Shown here: one piece after another, positions 20,077 to 27,869 of the stretch
Numbering within the stretch: position 1 is the first letter of the stretch
How the letters are laid out: each line of letters begins with the position of its first letter
From: a virus
Virus record (IMG/VR): IMGVR_UViG_3300006736_000070
Span: 1-27,869 of that record
Length of the DNA stretch: 27,869 bases
Direction: 5' to 3' (one strand)
Notes under the pieces: generated by a model
What the model was told of the DNA's origin: nothing
Database searches by the model: none
What the model saw: the letters and a program-made list of their open reading frames with translations, nothing else
Position numbers and translations under genes: made by a program

Positions 20077-21848
20077 TCGTTAGGGAATTAGTCACAAAAT
20101 TATCTTTCCGAGCTGATAACTCAGCTGTTAAACGGTTCGATCAAAATATTGGAAGATTAAAGAATTCTCTCGGTGGTGTTACTACCAATTTAAAACAAAC
20201 AGCTAATGGTATCCGTAATTTAGGGGCGGGCTTAACTGCTTTTGTAAGTTTACCTCTAGGTTTATTAGCCGGCGGAATGATTAAAGCTGCTAGTGATGCG
20301 GAAGAAACAGAGGCCAAGTTTGGAACTGTTTTTTCCAGTATACGAAGTGAAGCGGATGCCGTTGCTGATAATTTAAAAAAGAATTTTGGACTATCTTCAA
20401 ATGCTTCTAAACAATTATTAAGTGATACGGGTGATCTTTTATCTGGCTTTGGGTTTGCTCAAGATGAGACTTTAAAATTCTCTAAAGATGTTAATGAATT
20501 GGCGGTTGATTTAGCTTCATTCACTAACTTAGAGGGTGGGGCTGAACGTGCTAGTAGATCACTTACAAAAGCCCTTTTAGGTGAACGTGAATCGATTAAA
20601 GAATTAGGTATTGCAATTCTTGAAAAAGATGTGATTGAACGTGTCGCATTAAACCGATCTAAAGGAATTACAAGGGCCACAATGAGGCAAGAAAAAGCCT
20701 TGGCTACACTACAGCTCGCTCAATTACAAAGCAAAAATGCAATAGGTGATTTCGCCCGTACTTCAGAAGGCTTTGCAAACCAAATGAGGATCTTTAAAGC
20801 TAGGCTGAATGATTTATCTGTTGAGTTTGGTAAGATTCTTTTACCGGTTGCTTTAAAAGTTGTGAGGGCATTGGGAAAGGTTGTAGCAAAATTTAGCGGG
20901 TTAAGTAAATCAGCTAAAACTACGATTTTAATAATCGGTGGTATTGTGGCTGCACTTGGGCCTCTTCTTTTGGTGTTTGGTGTATTAGCTAGTGCGGTTA
21001 TTAGTTTAATTAGTTTGTTTTCAGTGTTTGGGGTATGGTTACTCCCTATAATAGCGGTAGTTGCTGCTATTAGTGCGGCGGTGGGGCTTTTGATTGAGGA
21101 TTTTATTGTCTGGACAATGGGCGGTAAATCATTAATAGGGACTTTGATAGGTAGCTTTGAAGATTTTAAGGCGAAGGTCATGCCTGTTTTATCCCTGCTA
21201 AAAGATACCTTTGTGAATTTTTGGAAAGGTGTTGTAAAAGGTGATCAGGAAGCTTTAGCTGCTTTTACTAAAAACATTGAAGAACTGGTTCCAGTATTAG
21301 TGAAGGTTACTACTAAATTATTAGGGGTGATGCTTAAAGTAGCTAAAGAACTGGGCAAACTGTTTTTTGGTATTCTTGAAAGGTTGATCTCTTCAATTGG
21401 TGGTGCCATAGCAAGGATGATTGCTTCAGCTTTTTCTAAACTGATAAAATCCACGAATAATTTATTAGACGGAGTGGTTGATGGGTTGATTGAAAAATAC
21501 CCAGTACTAGGAAAATTCTTAGTCGGTTCTGGCAAAAAAAGACCGCCAAAAGCACCGGAAACAGGGGGCAATAGTTCTGGTGGTGGATTTTTTGATAGCC
21601 TTAAAAATATAGGAAGTTCTTTTAAGGGGACGGCAAGTTCACAAAGTACAAGTGCTAATTTTGCAAGGGCTTTTAGTGTTGGTGGTAAACCTGGAATTTC
21701 CCAACAGAATCAATTCCATACAGAATTAACTGTGCAGCTTACGCCAGGAACAACAAATGAACAGGCGGAAGAATTGTTAGGCATCATTAGGGATGAAAAT
21801 GCACAAAACATTGAATCAGCAATAAACTCTTCACCGGTGGTTGAATAA
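20073..21848 (+). CDS. Tail tape measure protein
   Basis: A 591-residue protein. The N-terminal third is a helical, low-cysteine coiled coil with LSFRADNSAVKRFDQNIGRL and DNLKKNFGLSSNASKQLLSDTGDLLSGFG, typical of tape measures. Hydrophobic stretches lie at about 52-70 (GLTAFVSLPLGLLAGGMI) and 284-340 (TTILIIGGIVAALGPLLLVFGVLASAV onward), the membrane-active region. The C terminus is glycine- and serine-rich. The tape measure sets tail length; by the usual rule of about 1.5 angstrom per residue, 591 residues suggest a tail near 90 nm. Confidence 0.9.
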   Translation: MIVRELVTKLSFRADNSAVKRFDQNIGRLKNSLGGVTTNLKQTANGIRNLGAGLTAFVSLPLGLLAGGMIKAASDAEETEAKFGTVFSSIRSEADAVADNLKKNFGLSSNASKQLLSDTGDLLSGFGFAQDETLKFSKDVNELAVDLASFTNLEGGAERASRSLTKALLGERESIKELGIAILEKDVIERVALNRSKGITRATMRQEKALATLQLAQLQSKNAIGDFARTSEGFANQMRIFKARLNDLSVEFGKILLPVALKVVRALGKVVAKFSGLSKSAKTTILIIGGIVAALGPLLLVFGVLASAVISLISLFSVFGVWLLPIIAVVAAISAAVGLLIEDFIVWTMGGKSLIGTLIGSFEDFKAKVMPVLSLLKDTFVNFWKGVVKGDQEALAAFTKNIEELVPVLVKVTTKLLGVMLKVAKELGKLFFGILERLISSIGGAIARMIASAFSKLIKSTNNLLDGVVDGLIEKYPVLGKFLVGSGKKRPPKAPETGGNSSGGGFFDSLKNIGSSFKGTASSQSTSANFARAFSVGGKPGISQQNQFHTELTVQLTPGTTNEQAEELLGIIRDENAQNIESAINSSPVVE

Positions 21849-22543
21849 TGGCTGAATCTAAAGTTTCCTTATTGTTTGGTAGTAAAAAGGGTGCTACGAT
21901 TGGTGAATTGGTATGTGATGCGACTTTAAAAGAAACGCATGATTACAAAAACGAAGTAACTCAATGGCCTATTGAAGAGGGCGCTAATATATCAGACCAT
22001 ATTAGGCAGGCCCCTGATGAAGTAGAAATCAATGGTTTTGTAACTAACTCGCCAGTACTCCAAGCTAATGTACAGAGGTTAGGGCAATTCGTAGGTTCAC
22101 AAACTGACCCATTTATAGCCGGTGCCGTTGGGACCGCTGCAAATGTTGGTGGTTTGGTTTATAAGAACTTAAAAAGGCCCGGTTCAGTAAACCAAGTTGA
22201 ACTGGCTAGGGATATTCTTTTAGATATTTCGGGGCGAACAGAAAACGGTAGTAACCACCAACCTTTAAAGGTTAAAATCGTCACTGGACTTAGATCTTAT
22301 TCTGACATGGCCATGCTGTCTCTTAACATGCAGAGAGATGCTAGAACAGGTGAGGCGATGCCTTTTACTGCTAGGTTTAGGAAGATACGAACAGTTTCCA
22401 CTGATACAGTTACTATTCCAAGGCCCTCGACTGATGTATCAAACACAACAGGTTCAACAGAATCAAATAAAGTAAATACAAATGAGACTACCGTACAAGA
22501 GGGTGAACTTGCTTCAGGGCTTTATAACGGTTTGGTGAAATAA
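21848..22543 (+). CDS. Dit-like baseplate protein
   Basis: A 231-residue protein. The N-terminal region shows CDATLKETHDYKNEVTQWPIEEGANISDHIRQAPDEVEINGFV, the 'h.y.n.vT..Pve.G..i.DHi...P..i.l.G.v' signature of a Dit-like phage tail domain. A central helical insertion contains QRLGQFVGSQTDPFIAGAVGTA, followed by VKIVTGLRSYSDMAMLSLNMQRDARTGEAMPFTARF, typical of the C-terminal strand pair of the same domain. It likely forms the ring that attaches the baseplate to the tail tip. It overlaps the tape-measure stop by one base. Confidence 0.8.
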   Translation: MAESKVSLLFGSKKGATIGELVCDATLKETHDYKNEVTQWPIEEGANISDHIRQAPDEVEINGFVTNSPVLQANVQRLGQFVGSQTDPFIAGAVGTAANVGGLVYKNLKRPGSVNQVELARDILLDISGRTENGSNHQPLKVKIVTGLRSYSDMAMLSLNMQRDARTGEAMPFTARFRKIRTVSTDTVTIPRPSTDVSNTTGSTESNKVNTNETTVQEGELASGLYNGLVK

Positions 22544-22545
22544 TA

Positions 22546-22878
22546 ATGAGTGTTGTAATACCTATAGATAATGAAATAACCTCTCAGGAGTTAGAGGTTG
22601 GTTTAGATGGTACTCCGTATAAAATCAATTTCACATACAATGATAGGTTTGGTTTTTGGACAATGAGTTTTAAAAACTTGGAAGATGAAAGTTTAGTTTC
22701 TGGAATAAAGGTTGTTTTATCTTACCCTCTTTTGGACCAGTTCACAGACAAGGGTTTACCCCCTGGTGAATTATTCGCAATTGATACCACCCAAAATGAA
22801 ACGAGTGTAAATAGGGATAATTTTGGAATAACTGTTAAAATGGTTTATATAACTGAGGCTGATATTGACACAATTTAA
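22546..22878 (+). CDS. Baseplate plug-like protein
   Basis: A 110-residue beta-rich protein with IDNEITSQELEVGLDGTPYKINFTYNDRFGFWTMSF and VSGIKVVLSYPLLDQFTDKGLPPGELFAID. The layout '..l.g..y.l.f.yN.r...W.l.i.d', then 'l..g..l..d....p.l.pG.l...d', is that of phage baseplate plug proteins. It lies between Dit-like and hub genes. Overlap with the following gene is 14 bases. Minor doubt only about the exact family. Confidence 0.75.
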   Translation: MSVVIPIDNEITSQELEVGLDGTPYKINFTYNDRFGFWTMSFKNLEDESLVSGIKVVLSYPLLDQFTDKGLPPGELFAIDTTQNETSVNRDNFGITVKMVYITEADIDTI

Positions 22879-23734
22879 TCGGTCCACCTCTTTCAACATT
22901 GGGCCAGTAGCAGGCCAAGGCGTAAAGGTTCAGAATTTACGCATTAATTTTAATATTAAAAAAACCAATAACAAAGAACCCAATATAGGGAGTATTAAGG
23001 TTTATAATTTAAGTCAATCCACGCGTGAACAGCTTGATAAAAATATTGAATCTGAAAACAAAAATAAGATTTATCTTAGTGCGGGGTATCTTGATTCAGA
23101 AGGGGAAAAGCTTCTATTTGTGGGTGATGTGAACAAAATCGAACACATGAAAGAAAATGCTGATGTGATTACTATGATTTCAGCCCAGGATGGGGCTAGA
23201 AATTTAAACACAGTAAAAGCTTCAGTTTCGTTTAAAAAAGATGCTTCTGCAAAAGAAATACTCGAGACTCTTTTGAAGTTATACCCCATTTCAAATGACC
23301 TTAAAAACACTGCAATCAAGGATATAAGACTTAAACAGGGCTTTTCTTTTGGTGGGTTGGCTAGTGAAGGTATTAAGAAAATAACTACTCTTTTAGGTTT
23401 GGATTTCAGTATTCAAAATGATGAATTAAGAATCATTCCATTAGATGGAAATAACAGCACCTCAGTTGTTAGTTTAACTAGCAAGTCTGGGTTGATCAGA
23501 TCCCCTACCAGAATTAATGATGAGACAGAAAAATCATTAGGTAAATCAAAAAAGACGAACCCAGGTTGGAGGTTCATTTCTCTTTTGCAGCCTCTTATAA
23601 TTCCAGGTGGAAGGGTTCAGGCTGAATCTAGGGATATACCCAAATCTGTTTTTACAGTCGTTTCTGTAGAACATAAAGGGGATAATTTTATAGGTGAGTT
23701 TCAAACTTTAACGGATGTAAAAGATGCCGCCTAA
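22865..23734 (+). CDS. Baseplate hub protein (Mu gp44-like), TTG start
   Basis: A 289-residue protein. TTG at 22865 is preceded by GAGG at six bases, and no in-frame ATG precedes the conserved region. The N half shows LRINFNIKKTNNKEPNIGSIKVYNLSQSTREQL and KIYLSAGY...LLFVGDVNKIEH, typical of the first domain of gpD/gp44-like hubs. The C half has DFSIQNDELRIIP and a segment ending GRVQAESRDIPKSVFTVVSVEHKGDN. Hub proteins form the trimer that carries the spike. It overlaps the spike gene by 11 bases. Confidence 0.82.
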   Translation: MTQFNRSTSFNIGPVAGQGVKVQNLRINFNIKKTNNKEPNIGSIKVYNLSQSTREQLDKNIESENKNKIYLSAGYLDSEGEKLLFVGDVNKIEHMKENADVITMISAQDGARNLNTVKASVSFKKDASAKEILETLLKLYPISNDLKNTAIKDIRLKQGFSFGGLASEGIKKITTLLGLDFSIQNDELRIIPLDGNNSTSVVSLTSKSGLIRSPTRINDETEKSLGKSKKTNPGWRFISLLQPLIIPGGRVQAESRDIPKSVFTVVSVEHKGDNFIGEFQTLTDVKDAA

Positions 23735-24311
23735 TTTAGCTACAGCAATTCAAAACACATTTCAGGCTATGATGGCCCAAATGAATACCAGTTTGCCGGG
23801 TGAGATTGTAGAGTATGATTTCAAGAGCCGAAAAGCTGCTGTTAAGCCATTGATTAAAAAGAAATTCCTTAATGGTGAGACTTTGGTGCTCCCTATTATT
23901 CGCGAAGTTCCGGTGGTTTTCCCTGGTACTTCTAAGATCGGGTTACATATCCCAATGAAAAAGGGTGACAAAGTTTTGATTATTTTTGCACAAAGGTCGC
24001 TTGATGCTTGGCTTGCTTCTGGTAAAGATGTTGACCCCCTTGATTCTAGGAAGTTTGATCTATCTGATGCAATCGCTATTCCAGGGCTGAATTCTTTTAA
24101 TGAAAGTAATTTTGCAGATAATAACGATGATTTGTTTATAAAAATGGATGGTAGAAAATTAAAAATAGGTGAGGGCACCACTGAATTACTAGATGGTGTT
24201 TTAACTGGAAAAACCATAAACCCTTTTACTGGTACACCCTATTCACAATTACCGGGTGCAAGTAGTACTGGTAAAAATATGAGTAATAAAGTTTTCGCGG
24301 AGTTTGGATAA
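23724..24311 (+). CDS. Baseplate spike (Gp138-like membrane-puncturing)
   Basis: A 195-residue protein. The N-terminal OB-fold region carries SLPGEIVEYDFKSRKAAVKPLIKKK, VLPIIREVPVVFPG and IPMKKGDKVLIIFAQRSLDAWLASG, then DLSDAIAIPGLN. This is the pattern of the Gp138 N-terminal domain, found in central spikes. The C part is shorter and ends in a proline/glycine-rich region with no histidine-rich iron-binding tip evident. The spike forms the needle point of the baseplate. It overlaps the hub and is followed directly by a small gene. Confidence 0.85.
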   Translation: MPPNLATAIQNTFQAMMAQMNTSLPGEIVEYDFKSRKAAVKPLIKKKFLNGETLVLPIIREVPVVFPGTSKIGLHIPMKKGDKVLIIFAQRSLDAWLASGKDVDPLDSRKFDLSDAIAIPGLNSFNESNFADNNDDLFIKMDGRKLKIGEGTTELLDGVLTGKTINPFTGTPYSQLPGASSTGKNMSNKVFAEFG

Positions 24312-24632
24312 ATGGCCTTAAACGCTACAAATTTAAAAAATGATATAATTACAGCCTTAGAGGGTGATAGTAATTTTTCAAACGATTTGAGTGCGGACGC
24401 CCCTGCTCATGTGGCTTTTTTGGATATTTTGACCGATAAAATTTTAAGTCATATCGTTTCTAACTTAGAAATCAATGGTATTACAGTAAATGTGGGGAGT
24501 TTGTTAAACACTCCCACCGTACCGGTTCCAGTACCTACAGATGGCGGGGCTGCGGTTACCACTACTATGATAGCAAACACAACAGGAAAAATTATAAATC
24601 AAGATAACGATGGTACGGGGTTGGTTGCATGA
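24312..24632 (+). CDS. Small tail-region hypothetical protein
   Basis: A 106-residue protein. The N half is helical (NLKNDIITALEGDSNFSND and HVAFLDILTDKILSHIVSNLEING). The C half has a proline/valine linker (TPTVPVPVPTDGG) and a threonine-rich end. A GGAG site precedes the ATG. It lies between spike and gp25-like wedge genes. In related phages genes of similar size here are unassigned; a minor baseplate role is likely but unproven. Confidence 0.6.
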   Translation: MALNATNLKNDIITALEGDSNFSNDLSADAPAHVAFLDILTDKILSHIVSNLEINGITVNVGSLLNTPTVPVPVPTDGGAAVTTTMIANTTGKIINQDNDGTGLVA

Positions 24633-24988
24633 TTGATTTAGCTTTAGACTTAGTGAAAAAAGACTTATTAATTGATGGGTTAGATCTGAAATTAGTAGAT
24701 AAATCAGATTATATTAGACAATCCCTGCAAATCAGGTTGTCATTCTTTCGTGGTGAGTGGTTTTTAGACACTGAAGCAGGCACACCTTTTTACCAAGATG
24801 TGTTTGTAAAGAACCCTAACCTACCGAATATTGAAAACATTTTTAAGGCTCGTATTATTGAGACTGAAGGGGTAAATGAATTACTCTCTTTCACCCTGGA
24901 ACTAGCAAGCGATAGAAGCGCCAAAATAGAATTCCAGGTAAACACGATTTTTGGCATAGTTGATTTCTCAGAAACTATATTTGTATAG
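24629..24988 (+). CDS. gp25-like baseplate wedge protein
   Basis: A 119-residue protein with LVDKSDYIRQSLQIRLSFFRGEWFLDTEAGTPFYQDVF at about 22-60, the 'I.Q.l...L.t..GE...d...G.p..' pattern of gp25/Mu gp46-like wedge proteins. It continues with NIENIFKARIIETEGVNELLSF and a C-terminal sheet. Wedge proteins link hub to sheath and start sheath polymerisation. It overlaps the previous gene by four bases and directly precedes the J-like gene, the standard order. An inverted CACCACG copy lies inside it at 24749. Confidence 0.85.
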   Translation: MIDLALDLVKKDLLIDGLDLKLVDKSDYIRQSLQIRLSFFRGEWFLDTEAGTPFYQDVFVKNPNLPNIENIFKARIIETEGVNELLSFTLELASDRSAKIEFQVNTIFGIVDFSETIFV

Positions 24989-24997
24989 AGGTAAATA

Positions 24998-26764
24998 ATG
25001 GCTTTTGGACTTTTCGGAACTGGACTTAATAAAAAGAAACTAGCTGATATTTTCTCAGAAGTTATACTGGATTTCCAGGAAGAAATCGGTGCAACTGTTG
25101 ATTCTTCTCCCGAAAGCGTAATAGGCCAAATTGTTGGTATTTTTGCCGAAAGAGAAGCTTTGTTATGGGATTTAGCCGAAAAAGTTTATCTATCTAGCTT
25201 TTTAAATAGTGCTGAATCGGTACAATTAGATAATGTGGCCTCAATAGTTGGGCTGACAAGAGGTTCAGCAACTAGTTCAACTGCATTTTTAATGCTTTTT
25301 GGTGATACTGCTACAGTAGTTCCAGAGGGGACTTTATTTGAACAAGATGCAACTGGTGAAAGGTTTGAACTCGATAATGGTGGGGTTGACTCTACAATTG
25401 ATTTATCAAATGCCGCAGGCGTTATTATTTCAATAAATACGGTTGCTGATTCTACTTTATATCAAGTCGATCTTGATGATGGCACCCTTGAGTCTTATGA
25501 TCACACAACCGGTACAGGCGAAACTGCTACAAATATCCTAGAAAAAATTGCTGAAGATATTCAATTCAAGTCTCCTGGCTTATACCGTACTGTTGTCGAT
25601 AATGAACAATTATTAATTCAACGTACAGATAGTGCTGAAGGGCTTCAAACAACTTTCACCACAACACCAATTACAGCGAATATTACTATAGATTCTTATG
25701 GAACTGAAGGGAATGTAAAAGCCGTAAATACTGGGGTTATAGCAGTACCGGCACACACAATCAGTTCGGTAATTACAGCAGTATCTGGTTTAGATTCTGT
25801 TGATAATGCCATTTTAGGTTTATCTGGTGTAGAAACTGAATCAGATATTGATTTCAGGGCCAGAATAAGAACTAGCACCCAGATTTCAGGAGCTGCTACC
25901 GTACCGGCGATTCAAGCTAGGCTAGTTGATGACCTTGCTTTCATTACTGCTGCGATTGTTTTAGAGAATAGAACGGATGTAATCGACTCTAATGGTTTAC
26001 CTCCACATTCATTTGAATCGGTTTTAAGTACTACTGATTCTAGTTCAACAGCAAAAGATTTAATCGCTTCAAAGATATTTGAGGTCAGACCCGCCGGAAT
26101 TCAAACATTTGGAAATGAAACCGGCTCACATACTGATTCACAGGGCAACCCACAGATAATGAGCTTTTCATTCACAGAGCCTGTTTATATTTTTCTCAGG
26201 ATCAAATACACTATTTATTCAGAGGAATCATTTCCTTTGGATGGTGAGGCCCGTATAAAAACAGCCGTTGCTGAAGCCGGTAATGATATGGCCGGATCAG
26301 GAATAGACGTTTTAAGACAAAGACTTTTTGCTTCTATCTTCACAATACCTGGTGTCAAAACGGTTGACGTAATGGACACCGCTGCTAGATTATCGGTGGC
26401 CGGTGGCCCTTCAGGTGTTGGTCAACCATCTGATATTGCTTTAGTCGAAAGCGGAAACACAGACGGATTCACAGCAAATAAATTAATAGATTCAGGGGCT
26501 TCTTTCACAGCAAATGTTGAGCGTATGATGTGGGCACAAAACACATCTGGGGTTGAGTTTGCTTTAGTTTACGGACCTACCACAACGCCAACTAGTAACC
26601 CAGTTACATCTGACACGGATTTAGATTTAGAAAACAATGCTTTTCCAGTTTTTCCATTGCCTTATGAAATCGGTGACTGGGGTATTGCACAAGATTTACC
26701 CATATCTGCAAGGCAAATTGCAGTATTTAACATAGACCGGATACAAGTATCTGAAACACCATAA
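24998..26764 (+). CDS. Baseplate J-like protein (Mu gp47-like)
   Basis: A 588-residue protein. It contains SSPESVIGQIVGIFAEREALLWDLAEKVYLSSFLNSAESVQLDNVASIVGLTRG near 37-90, TATVVPEGTLFEQDATGERFEL at about 106-128, and GVETESDIDFRARIRTSTQISGAATVPAIQARL near 280-312. This is the J-like family layout. J-like proteins form the outer baseplate wedge and transmit the signal for contraction. An AGAGG site precedes the ATG. The C terminus has extra residues beyond the core domain, possibly a fibre-attachment region. Confidence 0.92.
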   Translation: MAFGLFGTGLNKKKLADIFSEVILDFQEEIGATVDSSPESVIGQIVGIFAEREALLWDLAEKVYLSSFLNSAESVQLDNVASIVGLTRGSATSSTAFLMLFGDTATVVPEGTLFEQDATGERFELDNGGVDSTIDLSNAAGVIISINTVADSTLYQVDLDDGTLESYDHTTGTGETATNILEKIAEDIQFKSPGLYRTVVDNEQLLIQRTDSAEGLQTTFTTTPITANITIDSYGTEGNVKAVNTGVIAVPAHTISSVITAVSGLDSVDNAILGLSGVETESDIDFRARIRTSTQISGAATVPAIQARLVDDLAFITAAIVLENRTDVIDSNGLPPHSFESVLSTTDSSSTAKDLIASKIFEVRPAGIQTFGNETGSHTDSQGNPQIMSFSFTEPVYIFLRIKYTIYSEESFPLDGEARIKTAVAEAGNDMAGSGIDVLRQRLFASIFTIPGVKTVDVMDTAARLSVAGGPSGVGQPSDIALVESGNTDGFTANKLIDSGASFTANVERMMWAQNTSGVEFALVYGPTTTPTSNPVTSDTDLDLENNAFPVFPLPYEIGDWGIAQDLPISARQIAVFNIDRIQVSETP

Positions 26765-26767
26765 CCT

Positions 26768-26774
26768 CACCACG
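26768..26774 (+). promoter_or_regulatory. CACCACG motif fused to GGAG ribosome site
   Basis: CTCACCACGGAG (26766-26777) includes the GGAG ribosome site, nine bases before the ATG at 26786. The same combined element occurs at 3887. Confidence 0.45.
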
Positions 26775-26785
26775 GAGAAACGAAA

Positions 26786-27211
26786 ATGAAAGTAAAATTT
26801 ACACATCAGGAATTATTAGGGCTTCAAATGTCAATTAACAGCCCATCACTCGGAGATTATGAGGGCGTAAAGTTTTGTTATGCTCTTAATAAAAACTGTG
26901 ATAAAATAAATAAAGAATGTACGGATATTCGTAAAGCAATGGCCCTTGATGATAGTCTTATAAAAAAGCTTGATGAAAAAGAAGTTGATGGCAAGACCTG
27001 GGAAGATATGGGTGAATTTCTTGTGGGTGCTGATTTAGAAGATGCCGAAAAACAAAAAGCAATTGATAAGTGCAAAGAAAACGTATCGTTTTTGTCTCAA
27101 GAAATAGAGATTGATGTGCATGGCCTTAAAATTACTGATATGCCTGTCAACATCAAAAACAAGCACTATAAATTATTAACTCCTCTTTTTAACGAGGAAA
27201 AAACGGAGTAA
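26786..27211 (+). CDS. Hypothetical helical protein between J-like and fibre genes
   Basis: A 141-residue, charged, mainly helical protein (VKFCYALNKNCDKINKECTDIRKAM, then KTWEDMGEF, then KQKAIDKCKENVSFLSQEIEIDVHGLKI). It has four scattered cysteines without CxxC motifs. It reads like a small phage protein of unknown role, perhaps a fibre chaperone or a baseplate-attached adaptor. It starts with the CACCACGGAG leader and lies just upstream of the fibre gene. No family can be assigned. Confidence 0.6.
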   Translation: MKVKFTHQELLGLQMSINSPSLGDYEGVKFCYALNKNCDKINKECTDIRKAMALDDSLIKKLDEKEVDGKTWEDMGEFLVGADLEDAEKQKAIDKCKENVSFLSQEIEIDVHGLKITDMPVNIKNKHYKLLTPLFNEEKTE

Positions 27212-27214
27212 GTT

Positions 27215-27869
27215 ATGGCAGTAATAGCAGCGAATAAATTTATTCAAGTATCTGGGGCACCTTCAGGTGGCGAACAGGCAATGGCTTCTGGTAGTTGGGG
27301 CGAAAGCGCAACGGGAATCCTAACTAATGGGGCCTTAGCCTTTCCTAAAGTAGCCGGTACTCTTGATGATTTATTATCAGTCGATAATTCTGGTAATGTT
27401 ATTTATGTAACTCGGGGTGGTATTGATACTACTGCTTTTCATAATAACGTAGCCGCTGAAATCTCTGCTATTACATCTAAGGCCACACCTATTGGCGCTG
27501 ATTATCTTTTAATAGAAGATTCAGCTGACTCTGATAATAAGAAAAGAATCCTTATTTCAGCATTACCTAGTGGTGGCGGTGGAACTCCAGGTGGTTCTGA
27601 CACACAGGTTCAGTACAATGATGGTGGTGCTTTCGGTGGAATGAGTGCTCTTACTTATGATGATTCTACTGGTAAAATTACTGCTAATGCTTCAGCTTCC
27701 GCCACTGCTGACTTTGAAGTAAAAGCCCAAACTACTGGAACGGCTATTTATGCTGATGTAAGCGCAAAACAAATGGTTATTGGTTCAAATACATCTTTTG
27801 TAAATGCCGATCTAATGTTAGATAATGGTGGATATTTAGGTCTAAAAGAGACAACAACACCAACAGCTA
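27215..27869 (+). CDS. Tail fibre-like protein, 3' end outside window
   Basis: An open frame of more than 218 codons with no stop before the window ends. It begins AVIAANKFIQVSGAPSGG and then carries one repeat unit (27440-27569) of the type HNNVAAEI..ITSKATPIGADYLLIEDSADSDNKKRILISALP. It continues with GGSDTQVQYNDGGAFGG, a motif common in phage fibres, and beta-rich sequence TYDDSTGKITANASA. The GGAG site and ATG are sound. The C-terminal receptor-binding part is missing. Its repeat matches the units in the protein at 10063. Confidence 0.75.
   Translation, partial: MAVIAANKFIQVSGAPSGGEQAMASGSWGESATGILTNGALAFPKVAGTLDDLLSVDNSGNVIYVTRGGIDTTAFHNNVAAEISAITSKATPIGADYLLIEDSADSDNKKRILISALPSGGGGTPGGSDTQVQYNDGGAFGGMSALTYDDSTGKITANASASATADFEVKAQTTGTAIYADVSAKQMVIGSNTSFVNADLMLDNGGYLGLKETTTPTA
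27440..27569 (+). repeat. Sixth copy of the IEDSA repeat unit
   Basis: The unit in the terminal fibre gene matches the five units near 10099-11041 in order (HNNVAAEI, ATPIGAD, LIEDSADSDNKK, ALP) and length, about 43 residues without the HTHTESD linker. It links the two genes as relatives by duplication or recombination. Confidence 0.7.

Overview
The window is part of an AT-rich, tightly packed genome of a contractile-tailed (myovirus-type) bacteriophage or prophage. Every gene I can support is on the + strand, and most neighbours overlap by 1-20 bases or are separated by fewer than 30. Strong GGAG/AAGGAG ribosome binding sites before the structural genes point to a bacterial host that uses Shine-Dalgarno initiation. 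The host cannot be named from the sequence. No integrase, transposase, repressor, replication gene, tRNA or CRISPR array was seen, so lifestyle is undecided.

Layout. Bases 1-4426 hold about fifteen small genes. Most are unrecognised, but they include a coiled-coil/membrane protein coupled to a CheY-like receiver domain, a ParB/Srx-fold protein, the probable small terminase subunit, and a run of tiny zinc-ribbon and membrane proteins, several under 60 residues. Bases 4427-9786 hold the packaging and portal region: large terminase, an M15-type peptidase (probable endolysin), a DUF1073-type portal, a DUF1353-like protein, three small proteins (one starting at TTG) and a Mu gpF-like head protein. 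A clear Rho-independent terminator follows at 9862-9902. Bases 9911-12648 form a fibre-like cassette inside the head cluster: a five-repeat structural protein, a YkgJ-type cysteine-cluster protein and a DUF4376-like protein resembling tail-fibre assembly factors. Bases 12651-17667 return to the capsid: a fused DUF2213 protease/scaffold with a probable nested scaffold start, cement protein, DUF2184 major capsid protein, and connector/neck proteins. Bases 17680-26764 are the tail: DUF3383 sheath, DUF3277 tube, tail assembly chaperone with a probable -1 frameshift at T TTT TTG, tape measure, Dit-like protein, baseplate plug, hub, Gp138-like spike, gp25-like wedge and J-like protein. The window ends inside a fibre gene that carries the same repeat as the protein at 10063.

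How it works together. The terminases and portal pump DNA into a shell built by the scaffold/protease, cement and capsid proteins; the connector and neck genes close it. Sheath and tube assemble on the tape measure with the two chaperone forms, and the baseplate ends in a spike. The most interesting non-routine features are the phage-encoded receiver domain, the fibre cassette inside the capsid operon and its shared repeat, a recurrent CACCACG-type leader motif, the structured leader after the capsid gene, and the cluster of zinc-binding microproteins.
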